Source: Vampirovibrio sp. (GTDB taxonomy: Bacteria; Cyanobacteriota; Vampirovibrionia; Vampirovibrionales; Vampirovibrionaceae). From it: a DNA stretch of 44,792 nucleotides. Position 1 is the stretch's first letter, and every line of letters begins with the position of its first letter. The position numbers and the translations under genes were made by a program. The notes beneath the pieces are model-generated. The model was not told the origin of the DNA, did not search any database, and was given only the letters and a program-made list of their open reading frames with translations. Location of the stretch: assembly GCA_019634025.1 (NCBI GenBank), contig JAHQWC010000117.1, positions 1 to 44,792 of the forward strand. The letters run 5' to 3'. Positions 8,435 through 17,058 of the stretch are shown piece by piece.

Positions 8435-9595
8435 TTACCTGTCATCCGCAGTGGGATCTGTATTGCCCAAATTGTCTGGAGTGCCCATACCGTCATCCTC
8501 CGGTGTTTCGTCGGTTTCCGCTTCCTCTAAAAACGGGACCGGTTTGCCCTGAGATCGCCAGGCAAACATCAGAATCTCGGCCACTGCTTGATATAGGTTA
8601 GCGGGAATTTCCTGGTCGATATCCACCAGTTGATGTAGGGCGCGGGCGACGGGGACGTTTTGAACAACGGGAACTTCATTCTGGTTGGCAATGTCGATAA
8701 TCCGTTGTGCAAAGAGTTCCGTCCCTTTTGCCACCACACGGGGGGCTTCCATACTGTCTGCATTATACTTTAATGCCACGGCAATGTGTATGGGGTTGGT
8801 GGTCACCACATCTGCCGTCGGCACTGCCTCCAACATACTACGCTGCATCATTTGCATCCGGCGCTGCCGTAGCGCCTGTTTTACCATAGGGTCGCCTTCT
8901 GTCTGTTTGAACTCGTCCTTGATCTCTTTGAAGGACATTTTTTGATCCTTCATAAATTTCCAACGCTGAAACAAAAAGTCGCCGCCGCCAATGATGAAAA
9001 ACGCGATGCCGGACAGGATACTGAACTTCAACAGGAGTTGCCCCAGTACTGCAATCAACGCAAAGATGTTTTCTGATTCTCCCAAGGTCAGTAATTTGGG
9101 TAGAAATTCCATAAACACGATGTAAGCAACAATGCCAAGGATGACCATTTTCAAAATGTTTTTTACCAATTCCACTGCCGTGCGGCTGGAGAAAATGTTT
9201 TTAAATCCCTTTACCGGGTTGAGTTTGTCCACTTTGGGTTCAATGGCTTTAAAGGCGATGAGGGGACCTACTTGCAAAAAATCGGTGGAGATAGCTGTGA
9301 GTAGAGCTACAGCAATAAACGGCGCCAGGATAAAGACCAAAGCCTTTACTGTCAGTAGCATTAGCCGCTGCCAACCTACCTCCTCGATAGAAGCGTAGGG
9401 AATCTGTTCGAAGATGAGGATGAACATGGCCAGGATTTGGTTCCACACAAAAGGTGCCAGATAAAACAGCAGGGCAAACATTACGATGAGAAACACCGCA
9501 GTGGAGAGATCCTTGCTCTTGAATACCTGGCCTTCTTCCCTGGCTTTTTTTAGTTTATGAGGCGTGGCCTCAAACTGCTTATCCTCATCGCCCAC
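8435..9595 (-). CDS. flhB: Flagellar export gate switch protein FlhB
   Basis: 386 residues, GTG start at 9595 with GGAGG 10 bases upstream. The N-terminus EATPHKLKKAREEGQVFKSK is the FlhB/SctU signature, followed by four TM regions (about 33-63, 80-105, 144-165, 181-210). A cytoplasmic linker and the autocleavage domain follow. The cleavage motif, normally NPTH, is NPIH here (Asn267-Pro268-Ile269-His270), within TTNPIHIAVALKY. Cleavage occurs between Asn and Pro, and both are kept. A low-complexity acidic tail (about 360-386) extends beyond the usual fold. FlhB sits in the flagellar type III export gate and switches substrate class from rod/hook to filament. It forms a unit with the sigma gene downstream. 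Confidence 0.95.
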   Translation of the reverse strand: MGDEDKQFEATPHKLKKAREEGQVFKSKDLSTAVFLIVMFALLFYLAPFVWNQILAMFILIFEQIPYASIEEVGWQRLMLLTVKALVFILAPFIAVALLTAISTDFLQVGPLIAFKAIEPKVDKLNPVKGFKNIFSSRTAVELVKNILKMVILGIVAYIVFMEFLPKLLTLGESENIFALIAVLGQLLLKFSILSGIAFFIIGGGDFLFQRWKFMKDQKMSFKEIKDEFKQTEGDPMVKQALRQRRMQMMQRSMLEAVPTADVVTTNPIHIAVALKYNADSMEAPRVVAKGTELFAQRIIDIANQNEVPVVQNVPVARALHQLVDIDQEIPANLYQAVAEILMFAWRSQGKPVPFLEEAETDETPEDDGMGTPDNLGNTDPTADDR

Positions 9596-9654
9596 GGGTG
9601 CGGGGCCTCCGAATTGCTTAGGTTCTAATTATAAGGAAAGTACAGCGCTTCGCA

Positions 9655-9681
9655 TACAAAAGAGCGTTGTTTGTACAACGC
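9655..9681 (-). terminator. Rho-independent terminator after sucD
   Basis: On the minus strand a perfect 7-bp stem, GCGTTGT (rc of 9675-9681) and ACAACGC (rc of 9664-9670), with a 4-base loop is followed by TCTTTTGT. It lies 34 bases after the sucD stop and before the flhB start, separating the sucCD transcript from the flagellar genes. Confidence 0.7.
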
Positions 9682-9714
9682 CGTTTTGAAAAGTTTAATC
9701 TATCGTGGATAAGT

Positions 9715-10599
9715 TTACGCCATTGCCTTGGCGAGAGTTTCGCCCATCACCGCAGGGCTTTCGACAACGGTAATACCAGCGGCTTGCAACGCAGCCATTT
9801 TTTCAGCAGCAGTACCTTTACCACCAGAGATAATGGCGCCAGCGTGGCCCATGCGTTTACCGGGAGGAGCAGTTTGGCCGGCGATGAAGCAGACGATGGG
9901 TTTGCTTACGTTGGCCTTGGCGAATTCGGCGGCCTCTTCTTCAGCGGTCCCGCCAATCTCACCAATCATCACAATGGCTTTGGTTTCTGGATCGGCTTCA
10001 AACAGCTTTAGGCAGTCAATGAAATTGGTTCCGTTCACCGGATCTCCGCCAATTCCGATACAGGTGGATTGACCAATATCCAGTTGGGTCAATTGATCCA
10101 CGGCCTCATAGGTAAGGGTGCCGGAGCGGGAGACAACACCCACTGGGCCTTTTTTGTGGATCATACCGGGCATAATGCCGACTTTACATTCATCGGGAGA
10201 AATCACGCCAGGGCAGTTGGGGCCGATGAGGCGGACATGGGGTTTTTCAGCCAAAGCGTGTTTAACTCGCATCATGTCTGTGACCGGTACACCTTCAGTA
10301 ATACACACCACCAAAGGCATATCGGCATCGGCGGCTTCCAAGATGGCATCTGCGGCAAATGGAGGCGGTACAAAAATCAGGCTGACATCTCCGCCAGTGG
10401 CTTTTTTGGCGTCTGCCACGGTGTTAAACACCGGCACTTGCTTGCCGGCAAGTTCTACACTGGTGCCACCTTTACCAGGCGTGACGCCCGCCACCACCTG
10501 GGTACCGTATTTCAGGGATTGCTCGGCGTGGAAGCTGCCTTCTTTGCCGGTGAGGCCCTGAACAATGAGTTTAGAATCTTTATTCACGAGAACTGACAT
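9715..10599 (-). CDS. sucD: Succinate-CoA ligase alpha subunit
   Basis: 294 residues, full length for SucD. It binds CoA through the N-terminal Rossmann domain ([17 protein letters not shown]) and carries the phosphorylated histidine His252 in [24 protein letters not shown] and [13 protein letters not shown] are classic family blocks. With SucC it converts succinyl-CoA plus ADP/GDP and phosphate to succinate, CoA and ATP/GTP in the TCA cycle. ATG 10599 is preceded by GGAG. sucC lies directly upstream with a 32-base gap, and a terminator follows, so sucCD is one operon. Confidence 0.98.
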   Translation of the reverse strand: MSVLVNKDSKLIVQGLTGKEGSFHAEQSLKYGTQVVAGVTPGKGGTSVELAGKQVPVFNTVADAKKATGGDVSLIFVPPPFAADAILEAADADMPLVVCITEGVPVTDMMRVKHALAEKPHVRLIGPNCPGVISPDECKVGIMPGMIHKKGPVGVVSRSGTLTYEAVDQLTQLDIGQSTCIGIGGDPVNGTNFIDCLKLFEADPETKAIVMIGEIGGTAEEEAAEFAKANVSKPIVCFIAGQTAPPGKRMGHAGAIISGGKGTAAEKMAALQAAGITVVESPAVMGETLAKAMA

Positions 10600-10631
10600 A
10601 GTGCTATATTTCTCCGTAAAGCGGTTAATAC

Positions 10632-11807
10632 TTAACTGGCAACCGGCTGTTTCATCAGCTGAGCAACCTTTTCGGCGCCTTCCTTCATGGTGTCGGCCAC
10701 CTCAAACTTCAGGCCGGAGTCGGCCAGAATCTTTTTGCCTTCTTCCATGTTGGTGCCTTTCATCCGAATGACGATGGGCAGGGTGATGTTGAGCTTGGAG
10801 GCTGCCGCCACAACGCCTTCAGCCAGTAGGTCGCACCGCAAAATGCCGCCAAAGATGTTGATGAAGATCAACTCCACGCTTTTATCTGAGACCAGAATCC
10901 GGAAGGCGTTTTCAATGCCTTCGGCATCGGCACCGCCGCCCACATCCAGGAAGTTTGCCGGTTTAGCGCCATACAGTTTGATGATGTCCATGGTGGCCAT
11001 GGCCAACCCGGCGCCGTTGACCATACAGCCCACGTTACCATCGAGTTTGATGTAGTTGAGGTTGAACTTGGAGGCTTCTACCTCTAAAGGATCTTCTTCG
11101 TCCAGATCCCGCATTTCTACCAAGTCCGGCTGGCGGAACAGCGCGTTGTCTTCAAAGTTTACTTTGCCGTCCAAAGCGATGACTCGCTTATCGGCTGTTA
11201 CCACCAGCGGGTTAATTTCTACCAGGGAGCAGTCTTTTTCCAAGAACATTCTGTACAGATTGGTTAAGAGTTTGAGGGCGTCTTTCATGCCTTCTTTGGG
11301 AATGTCCAAGGCGTAGGCAATTTTGCGGGCCTGATAGGCTTGGATGCCCAAGGCTGGGTGAATGGCTTCTTTGATGATTTTTTCCGGTGTTTTTTCGGCA
11401 ACTTCTTCAATATCCATACCGCCGGCCTGGCTAGCCATTATGACGGGACGGGCGGTGGCCCGATCCATGATGATGCTGAGGTAGAGTTCGCGCTCAATAG
11501 ACGAGCCTTCTTCTACTAGAAGGGATTTTACTTTCTTCCCTTCCGGTCCGGTTTGGTGGGTGATGAGTTGCATGCCTAAAATTTGTTGGGCGGCTTCTTT
11601 TACGGCATCTCCGTTATCCACCACTTTGACGCCGCCACCTTTGCCACGGCCTCCGGCATGGATTTGGGCTTTAACCACAACCTTGGCCGTTGTTAAAGAT
11701 TTGGCGACAGAGACGGCCTCATCAACGGTAAAGGCGACATTGCCTGCCGGAACCGGAATATTAAATTCCCGGAACAGCGACTTGGCCTGATATTCATGAA
11801 TTTTCAT
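10632..11807 (-). CDS. sucC: Succinate-CoA ligase beta subunit
   Basis: 391 residues, normal length. The ATP-grasp fold begins [20 protein letters not shown] and includes the nucleotide-binding [16 protein letters not shown]. The C-terminal ligase domain has [14 protein letters not shown] and [17 protein letters not shown], typical of SucC. The start ATG 11807 has AAGGA upstream. It pairs with the SucD subunit encoded next. Codon use and GC look like the neighbours. A REP-like palindrome sits in the 5' gap between this gene and the DUF1292 gene. Confidence 0.98.
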   Translation of the reverse strand: MKIHEYQAKSLFREFNIPVPAGNVAFTVDEAVSVAKSLTTAKVVVKAQIHAGGRGKGGGVKVVDNGDAVKEAAQQILGMQLITHQTGPEGKKVKSLLVEEGSSIERELYLSIIMDRATARPVIMASQAGGMDIEEVAEKTPEKIIKEAIHPALGIQAYQARKIAYALDIPKEGMKDALKLLTNLYRMFLEKDCSLVEINPLVVTADKRVIALDGKVNFEDNALFRQPDLVEMRDLDEEDPLEVEASKFNLNYIKLDGNVGCMVNGAGLAMATMDIIKLYGAKPANFLDVGGGADAEGIENAFRILVSDKSVELIFINIFGGILRCDLLAEGVVAAASKLNITLPIVIRMKGTNMEEGKKILADSGLKFEVADTMKEGAEKVAQLMKQPVAS

Positions 11808-11853
11808 AGAATTCGTTCCTTTTTATGGGATAAAAACTTTTCGTTGTTTTGAA

Positions 11854-11900
11854 GGACAGTGATCCCGGAGGAGGTCCTTCGCTTCGCTCAGGACGACGGG
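11854..11900. repeat. REP-like palindromic extragenic element
   Basis: GTCCT (11874-11878) and AGGAC (11890-11894) flank CGCTTCGCTC, so the minus strand reads GTCCTGAGCGAAGCGAAGGAC in two parts around a hairpin. An adjacent CCTCCTCCGGGATCACTGTCC can pair with it in part. I recall TCCTGAGCGAAGCGAAGGA-type sequences as interspersed extragenic repeats in diverse bacteria. Only this one copy is seen in the window. Confidence 0.55.
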
Positions 11901-11911
11901 GTAAGGGCAGG

Positions 11912-12343
11912 TTAGTTCTTTGGGTCTTCGGGTTCGTTTTCTTCCATCAGCCCAGCAGCCAGTTCTTCCAGATCCAGCACCAACTCTTCATCGTCCAGAA
12001 TTTCCATATTTTCTTCCAGGTATTTCGAAATTTTCTGGAACTCCGCCTCGTCTTCAATGGCTTCAAACATATCGCCATCACCGTCTTTGATGATCCGCAT
12101 CACCACCAACTCTTCTTCGTACCCTTCCTCTTCTCCCTCGCCTTCTTTTTTGGCGGCAGGTTCAGGTTGATGATCAGGGTTACCGCAGGTGCTATTATCG
12201 TGTTCTCCACCGCCTTGATAAATCAACAGGGCATAGTGCTGGCCGTCCAGTTCAAAGTCATCTATTTTTTCAAAAACGTGAACATTTCCCTCTTCATCTG
12301 CAGTTTCAATGATTTCAGAGGTCATCCGGCCATTGGTGGTCAT
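11912..12343 (-). CDS. DUF1292 family acidic protein
   Basis: 143 residues from ATG 12343, chosen because GGAAGGA lies 8-14 bases upstream; an in-frame upstream ATG would add 30 residues of unlikely sequence. The N-terminal part (ETADEEGNVHVFEKIDDFELDGQHYALLIY) and the later EEELVVMRIIKDGDGDMFEAIEDEAEFQKISKYLEE (positions about 60-105) match DUF1292, a small beta-rich family of unknown function found mainly in Firmicutes and cyanobacteria-like lineages. A Lys/Glu/Gly-rich insert (PAAKKEGEGEEEGYEEE) splits the domain, and the C-terminus is strongly acidic. It lies between the helicase and sucCD on the same strand. Confidence 0.75.
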   Translation of the reverse strand: MTTNGRMTSEIIETADEEGNVHVFEKIDDFELDGQHYALLIYQGGGEHDNSTCGNPDHQPEPAAKKEGEGEEEGYEEELVVMRIIKDGDGDMFEAIEDEAEFQKISKYLEENMEILDDEELVLDLEELAAGLMEENEPEDPKN

Positions 12344-12453
12344 TGGCGGTTCCTTCCAGATTGTGTGAATACCGGCAAAGTTTACCATAAAAACGGCGAA
12401 ACCACCGCCAGGATCAAGGCTTCTGAACGGCACCGCCTCGTGGTTTTATACGG

Positions 12454-14418
12454 TTAGGATTGGACCGTCACAGGTTGATATGCTTCCAGGGTATCAATGA
12501 CTTTGACCTTAGGCAGGCTGTTGATAATTCGTTTACCGTAGCCCTTGGTACGAAGCCGGGGGTCTAAAATTGCCACCAGGCCCGTATCCTCTTGAGACCG
12601 AATAAGGCGGCCAAAGCCCTGTTTGAGACGAATGACGGCTTGAGGGAGGACGTACTCGCTAAACCAATCCCGACCCTGGGCTTTTAAGTAATCAGTCGTC
12701 GCCTGGTTCACCGGATCTTCCGGGGAGGCGAAGGGGATTTTATCCATGATGACACAACTCAGGGCTTCACCAGGAATATCAATACCTTCCCAAAAGGTAG
12801 CTGTGGCAAACAGGACGCTTTGATCGGTGGTCTTAAACCAGTCAATAAGTTTGTTTCGAGGTAAATCGCCTTGGACCTTACACGGGTAGGGCAGGTTCGG
12901 AATCAATGCCTGGCTGACGGCCTGCATGTTGCTATAGCTGGTAAACAGCACAAACGCCCGGCCTTGGGTCAGGGGCAAAATTTCTTCAACCTGTTGGGCC
13001 ACGGCAATGGCAAACGCCGGATCGTTGGGTTCCGGCATTTTGTTGGGCACGTACAGCACACACTGCTCTTGATAGTTGAAGGGGCTGGGCAAAATTAAAT
13101 CGGAAGCGGCTGTGCTGGATTCGTTTGCTTGCTCTTGTGGGGCCATTGAACCGGTGGGAGAGGCTAGGCCCAAGTCGGCCTTGAAGAACTGCAAGGACCG
13201 GTTTACCGACAAGGTGGCGCTGGTGAGGATGGCGGATTTTTCCGGCCACAGAGTTTCAGCGAGAGTATCGGCAACATTTAACGGCGTGGATTTTAGCTCG
13301 TAGTACAGGCGGTTTTTATCCACGGTGACCCAGTTGACCCGCTGATCTTCAAAAGGGTTTTCAGAGAGAAAGTATTCCCATCGAACCAAGAGTCCCTGGA
13401 GTTGGTTAATCAACTTGTTTTTCTGCACCGAAGCCCGGTCCGCCTCAATATCGTTTTCCACCAACGGGAGTTGATCGACTTTAACCGCACCCAGCCAGTG
13501 GTTGAGCTCGGTGAGCACTTCTTTGTGCAGAGTCACCAAGCTGAAAAACATTTCATCGGGTTTTAATCGAAACGTGTTGGCATCGGCGCGGAACAACCAC
13601 TCCAACATCCCGGCTTCGGTTTCGTGAATTTGTTGTAAAAAGGCGTCTGGCACTTTCATCAACCGACGGTTAATTTTGCGCAACAGCTTGGTGGTGGCAT
13701 ATTTACCGATACGGCCTGTGAGGGCGCTAAGGGCATAGTGCTTGAGATGGTGGGCTTCATCAAAAATGACAATGTCATGGCTGGGCAAGAGCGTTTGACC
13801 ATTTACCAAATCCTGCAGGTACAGGGCATGATTTGAAATGATGATATCCGCCTTGTCTAAATCTTCTCTGGCTTGGCGGTAGGGGTTCTCTTTAAAAAAC
13901 TGACACCGATGCCCCAAGCAGTCTTCCGTGTCGGATTTCACTTCTTCCCACAGTTCGCGAGGCACCGCAATATCCAAATTTGCTGCATCTCCGTCCCAAC
14001 CTCGATCCAACTCGCCTTTTAAGTACTGGATATGCAGCAACTCAGGTCCAACGCCTTTAATCTCCCGCTCTAAATCCAACAGTTTCTGAATACACAGATA
14101 ATTTCCCCGCCCTTTGACCAGCCGAACTTTCATTTCATCCAAACCGGCGGCTTCGGCCAGAAAGGGAATGTCCTTATGTAAGAGTTGTTCTTGAAGTGCA
14201 ATGGTGCCGGTAGAAATGACGATGGGTTTGCGTTTTTGAAACAGGGCTGGAATTAAGTAACCAAAAGACTTTCCAGAGCCGGTACCGGCCTCTACCACAA
14301 GGGTATTATATTCATCCAGGGTGTTAGACACCCGTTCTACCATCAATTCCTGGGCTTTTCGGGGCTCATAGTTGGCAAAACCGCCCATAATATCGTGATA
14401 TATATCCAGGATGGTCAT
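12454..14418 (-). CDS. DinG/YoaA-like superfamily 2 ATP-dependent helicase
   Basis: 654 residues. Walker A is EAGTGSGKS (43-51), the DEAH box is FDEAHHLK (D220-H223), and motif VI is QGFGRLIRSQ near residue 610, all in XPD/DinG-type order. These enzymes unwind DNA 5'-3' in repair and replication-conflict resolution. The Fe-S region has Cys109 (GNYLC), Cys167 and Cys172 (DCLGHRC), but the fourth expected Cys is replaced by Asn178 in KENPYRQAR, so a normal four-Cys cluster ligation is not available. A spacer between motifs (about residues 430-450) is Ser/Ala/Gln-rich. The gene runs with DUF1292 on the minus strand. Ribosome-binding site weak. Confidence 0.85.
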   Translation of the reverse strand: MTILDIYHDIMGGFANYEPRKAQELMVERVSNTLDEYNTLVVEAGTGSGKSFGYLIPALFQKRKPIVISTGTIALQEQLLHKDIPFLAEAAGLDEMKVRLVKGRGNYLCIQKLLDLEREIKGVGPELLHIQYLKGELDRGWDGDAANLDIAVPRELWEEVKSDTEDCLGHRCQFFKENPYRQAREDLDKADIIISNHALYLQDLVNGQTLLPSHDIVIFDEAHHLKHYALSALTGRIGKYATTKLLRKINRRLMKVPDAFLQQIHETEAGMLEWLFRADANTFRLKPDEMFFSLVTLHKEVLTELNHWLGAVKVDQLPLVENDIEADRASVQKNKLINQLQGLLVRWEYFLSENPFEDQRVNWVTVDKNRLYYELKSTPLNVADTLAETLWPEKSAILTSATLSVNRSLQFFKADLGLASPTGSMAPQEQANESSTAASDLILPSPFNYQEQCVLYVPNKMPEPNDPAFAIAVAQQVEEILPLTQGRAFVLFTSYSNMQAVSQALIPNLPYPCKVQGDLPRNKLIDWFKTTDQSVLFATATFWEGIDIPGEALSCVIMDKIPFASPEDPVNQATTDYLKAQGRDWFSEYVLPQAVIRLKQGFGRLIRSQEDTGLVAILDPRLRTKGYGKRIINSLPKVKVIDTLEAYQPVTVQS

Positions 14419-14450
14419 TGGAGAGTAGGTCTATCCTAAAATAAAAGGTC

Positions 14451-15524
14451 TTATAGAGACTGGTTAACTTTGATCAGATACCGGTTCCACCGTTTCAGGG
14501 TTTGTTGAGCTTGATGGATGGGGTTCTCAAGCCCATTAGAAGTCGTTTGGTGGAGAAGGGTCATGGTGCCATGAAAAGACTGGACATGATCAACCCATTG
14601 AGAAGAGAGTTTTTGACGTTTATCAATCCAAGGTTTGGTATTTTGAGTCAAAGACCGTAAAGAGATGCTTGCATTCTGAAAGTCTTTTAACAAAAGAGAT
14701 AACCGGTCGGATTGGCTAATCCCTTTCAAGTGGGTATTCATATCCGCCAAGGTGCCCAAAGTAGATTTCATAAATATAGGGGCGGTTTCTTCAAGGGCTT
14801 GAGACTCCAGGATTAAAGCCGTTTCGTGAGTGGTTCGAGTGAATCCTGCCAAGCTATTAATAAGCCCACCGGTGGTTGAACTCATTTGATGGTGGGTTTT
14901 ATCCACAATGTTCTTGGCCCGAACCATTCTGTCAGCAACATCATTCATTACCAGTTCGGCAGTGGCAATATTGTATTGCAGCTCTTCCACCGGTTTTTTC
15001 TTGCCGAAAAAGTCGGCAAAGTTTTCCGCACCGCCTTGTAAGGCCCAGGCAATTTCATTCTGGTAATCCAGAGTGTCTTTTAGACGGATAGGTTCTTGTA
15101 CGATGACATGAGGTTGATCTGTATGAGATCCGCTGGTGGTTTTGGGGCAGGCTTGTGTTGGTTGTCTCAATTCAATGCTTTTTGCGCCGACTAAGCCGGT
15201 AAACAAGACCGTTGCAGTGGCACAGTTGGGGATAGGCGGCATGTTGGGGTAGGTTTTAAGCGTAACTTCGACGTGATCTGGCTTGACGGCGACGTGATGA
15301 ACAAAGCCGATGTCCAACCCCATCATCCGTACCATGGCGCCAGGGCCAATTTCGTTTGCATCGCGAAAATGGAGTGTGACGGTTTGGCGAGCTTGACTGG
15401 GCTTGTATATAAAAAAGTAAAAGCCTGCCAAACCTGCTAAAGCGAAAATGGCCGCCCATAAAATTAAATCTGTGAGATAGGCGGTACGCCATTGAAAAGA
15501 CGGAAGGTTGGTCTGACGTTGCAT
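14451..15524 (-). CDS. MCE/MlaD-family lipid transport protein
   Basis: 357 residues. One N-terminal TM helix (about 17-39) is followed by an MCE domain (about 48-125): VTLHFRDANEIGPGAMVRM, then MGLDIGFVHHVAVKPDHVEV and LFTGLVGAKSIEL. The remainder is mostly helical and probably forms the periplasmic alpha-helical extension typical of MlaD/PqiB/TtgD-like proteins. These proteins form hexameric rings or tubes that move lipids across the envelope, normally with an MlaE/MlaF ABC transporter. No such partner lies next to it here, so partners must be encoded elsewhere. Start at ATG 15524 with a weak ribosome-binding site. Confidence 0.8.
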   Translation of the reverse strand: MQRQTNLPSFQWRTAYLTDLILWAAIFALAGLAGFYFFIYKPSQARQTVTLHFRDANEIGPGAMVRMMGLDIGFVHHVAVKPDHVEVTLKTYPNMPPIPNCATATVLFTGLVGAKSIELRQPTQACPKTTSGSHTDQPHVIVQEPIRLKDTLDYQNEIAWALQGGAENFADFFGKKKPVEELQYNIATAELVMNDVADRMVRAKNIVDKTHHQMSSTTGGLINSLAGFTRTTHETALILESQALEETAPIFMKSTLGTLADMNTHLKGISQSDRLSLLLKDFQNASISLRSLTQNTKPWIDKRQKLSSQWVDHVQSFHGTMTLLHQTTSNGLENPIHQAQQTLKRWNRYLIKVNQSL

Positions 15525-15609
15525 ACGCTGACGTTGCTTTCTGAGGGGGATCCCTGGTTGAATGATTTGGTATGTCCTATTTTAAAGCATACACTATTCA
15601 AATTGCGTT

Positions 15610-16416
15610 TTGCTCAATGAAATTTTGTCCCGGTATGAGGGCAGACAGAAAGAATTTAAACCGTTGATACCTGATGTTCAAGAAACGTATTTAAGAGCAG
15701 AGATCACGAATCCGAATCCGCCCTGGGGGATTCGTTGGGTACTGATTTGTCTGGTGATTGCGTATGGGATAGCCCCACTTCTGTTGATTTTTCTCATGTC
15801 AGGGGTTAGGGGTGCTATCTCCAACTTACTTGATATACCTGTGATATTTAAGGCCTTTCTATCTCAAGGTGTAATACTTGCTGTATGGCTGGGTTTATTT
15901 GTTCTCTCTGCCTTCAAGTATCGATGTTTACTTACGGAAATGGCACAATATTTGGGGCTGGTGAGACGCAGAGAAATTAGCAAAGACTTTTTATTGGGAA
16001 TGGCTGGCGTTGTAGTGATTGTTGGGCTGGGGATGTTGTTGCAGAGTGTGGCGGATGTGGCCGGACTGCCGACAAAGCCGCCGTATGAAGATTTACCGGT
16101 AGACTCTCTGAGAGTGTTGGCAATACTGGCCATTGGGGTGGCGCCGATGATGGAAGAAGTAGTTTTTCGCGGTCTCATTCAAACCACACTCTATCGGTAT
16201 TTTACCCCTTGGAAAGCCATATGCCTGACTGCTGTGATATTTGCCTGCTGCCATTTTTCCTACGGAAACCTTTTGGTGGCCCAGGTGTATGTATTAATGA
16301 TGGGAATTTTACTGGGGATATTGCGTCACCGCTCCGGCAGTGTCTATCCAGGGGTGCTGGCCCATACATTAAATAACACATTGGTTATGGCAGGGCTGTT
16401 GGCTGAGAGAGGGTAA
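15610..16416 (+). CDS. CPBP (CAAX/Abi) intramembrane metalloprotease
   Basis: 268 residues, starting at TTG 15610. No better in-frame start exists after the TAA at 15583, and no clear ribosome-binding site is visible, so the start is uncertain. Several TM segments follow a soluble N-terminus of about 45 residues. The catalytic motifs of the CPBP/Rce1-like family are present: MMEEVVFRG (motif 1 Glu-Glu and Arg), FACCHFSYG (motif 2 His) and HTLNN (motif 3 His and Asn). Members cleave membrane-linked peptides or act in bacteriocin immunity and protein secretion. Single gene, divergent from the MCE gene. Confidence 0.85.
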   Translation: MLNEILSRYEGRQKEFKPLIPDVQETYLRAEITNPNPPWGIRWVLICLVIAYGIAPLLLIFLMSGVRGAISNLLDIPVIFKAFLSQGVILAVWLGLFVLSAFKYRCLLTEMAQYLGLVRRREISKDFLLGMAGVVVIVGLGMLLQSVADVAGLPTKPPYEDLPVDSLRVLAILAIGVAPMMEEVVFRGLIQTTLYRYFTPWKAICLTAVIFACCHFSYGNLLVAQVYVLMMGILLGILRHRSGSVYPGVLAHTLNNTLVMAGLLAERG

Positions 16417-16552
16417 ATTTATATTTGTTCACAATTTGGCATCAGTTTGAGAAAAAACTTTTTAGTACTAATAGAGCTATCATAGAGAGATTATCTTAGT
16501 AATAGCTCTGCGAGAGAAAACCAAGGGACATGATAGAGGGACGGATTGAGAG

Positions 16553-17050
16553 ATGGGTATTTCCATTGATAATGCAACGGTACTCCAAAATACCTTAGCG
16601 CAGAATTTAGCCGAGCATTACGATAAAAACGCTGTTGCCGATTTACTGGGTAAAGCGGAATATAATGGCTATTTGGACATTAGTGATATTCCGTCCATGT
16701 TGGGTAGACACCACATAGGGGAAAAGGAATTAACAACAAGCGATATTAATATTCTATTTGAAGATGCTACCCATTTGTCTACAGATTTTTGGAAAGGAAG
16801 AAATCTATTAGACTGGACCCACGGGAGCTTTTTAGGCGTTGGTGACTTGTTGCAGAATACAGTAATGCAGGTATTAGATTGGCCACTTTGGGCAGTTACT
16901 CTAGGGTTTATTCGTTCCGATGGCGGAAATGAAGGTTTAATTAATTTTAATCTTGCCTGGGATAAAGACCTGTCACCAAGAGATTTAGCAAAACTCGGCG
17001 AACTTGTGGAGCAACACCGAGATGTGCTTCAGAAACAATCCAACGGATAA
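16553..17050 (+). CDS. Uncharacterised soluble protein (165 aa)
   Basis: ATG 16553 is preceded by GGATTGAGAG. The protein is soluble with no signal peptide. An N-terminal helical part (1-40) precedes KAEYNGYLDISDIPSML, which has a loose EF-hand look but lacks the full Asp pattern. A Trp-rich middle (FWKGRNLLDWTHGSF, then LDWPLWAVTLGFI) and a charged C-terminal helix follow. I do not recognise the family. Its stop lies 8 bases from the stop of the convergent malic enzyme gene and the 5' gap is AT-rich, so it probably has its own promoter. Confidence 0.6.
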   Translation: MGISIDNATVLQNTLAQNLAEHYDKNAVADLLGKAEYNGYLDISDIPSMLGRHHIGEKELTTSDINILFEDATHLSTDFWKGRNLLDWTHGSFLGVGDLLQNTVMQVLDWPLWAVTLGFIRSDGGNEGLINFNLAWDKDLSPRDLAKLGELVEQHRDVLQKQSNG

Positions 17051-17058
17051 GGGTCTTT

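Noticed and set aside
10069-10596. 175-residue frame antisense to sucD
   Set aside because: It is the complement of a strongly conserved enzyme gene and has no ribosome-binding site.
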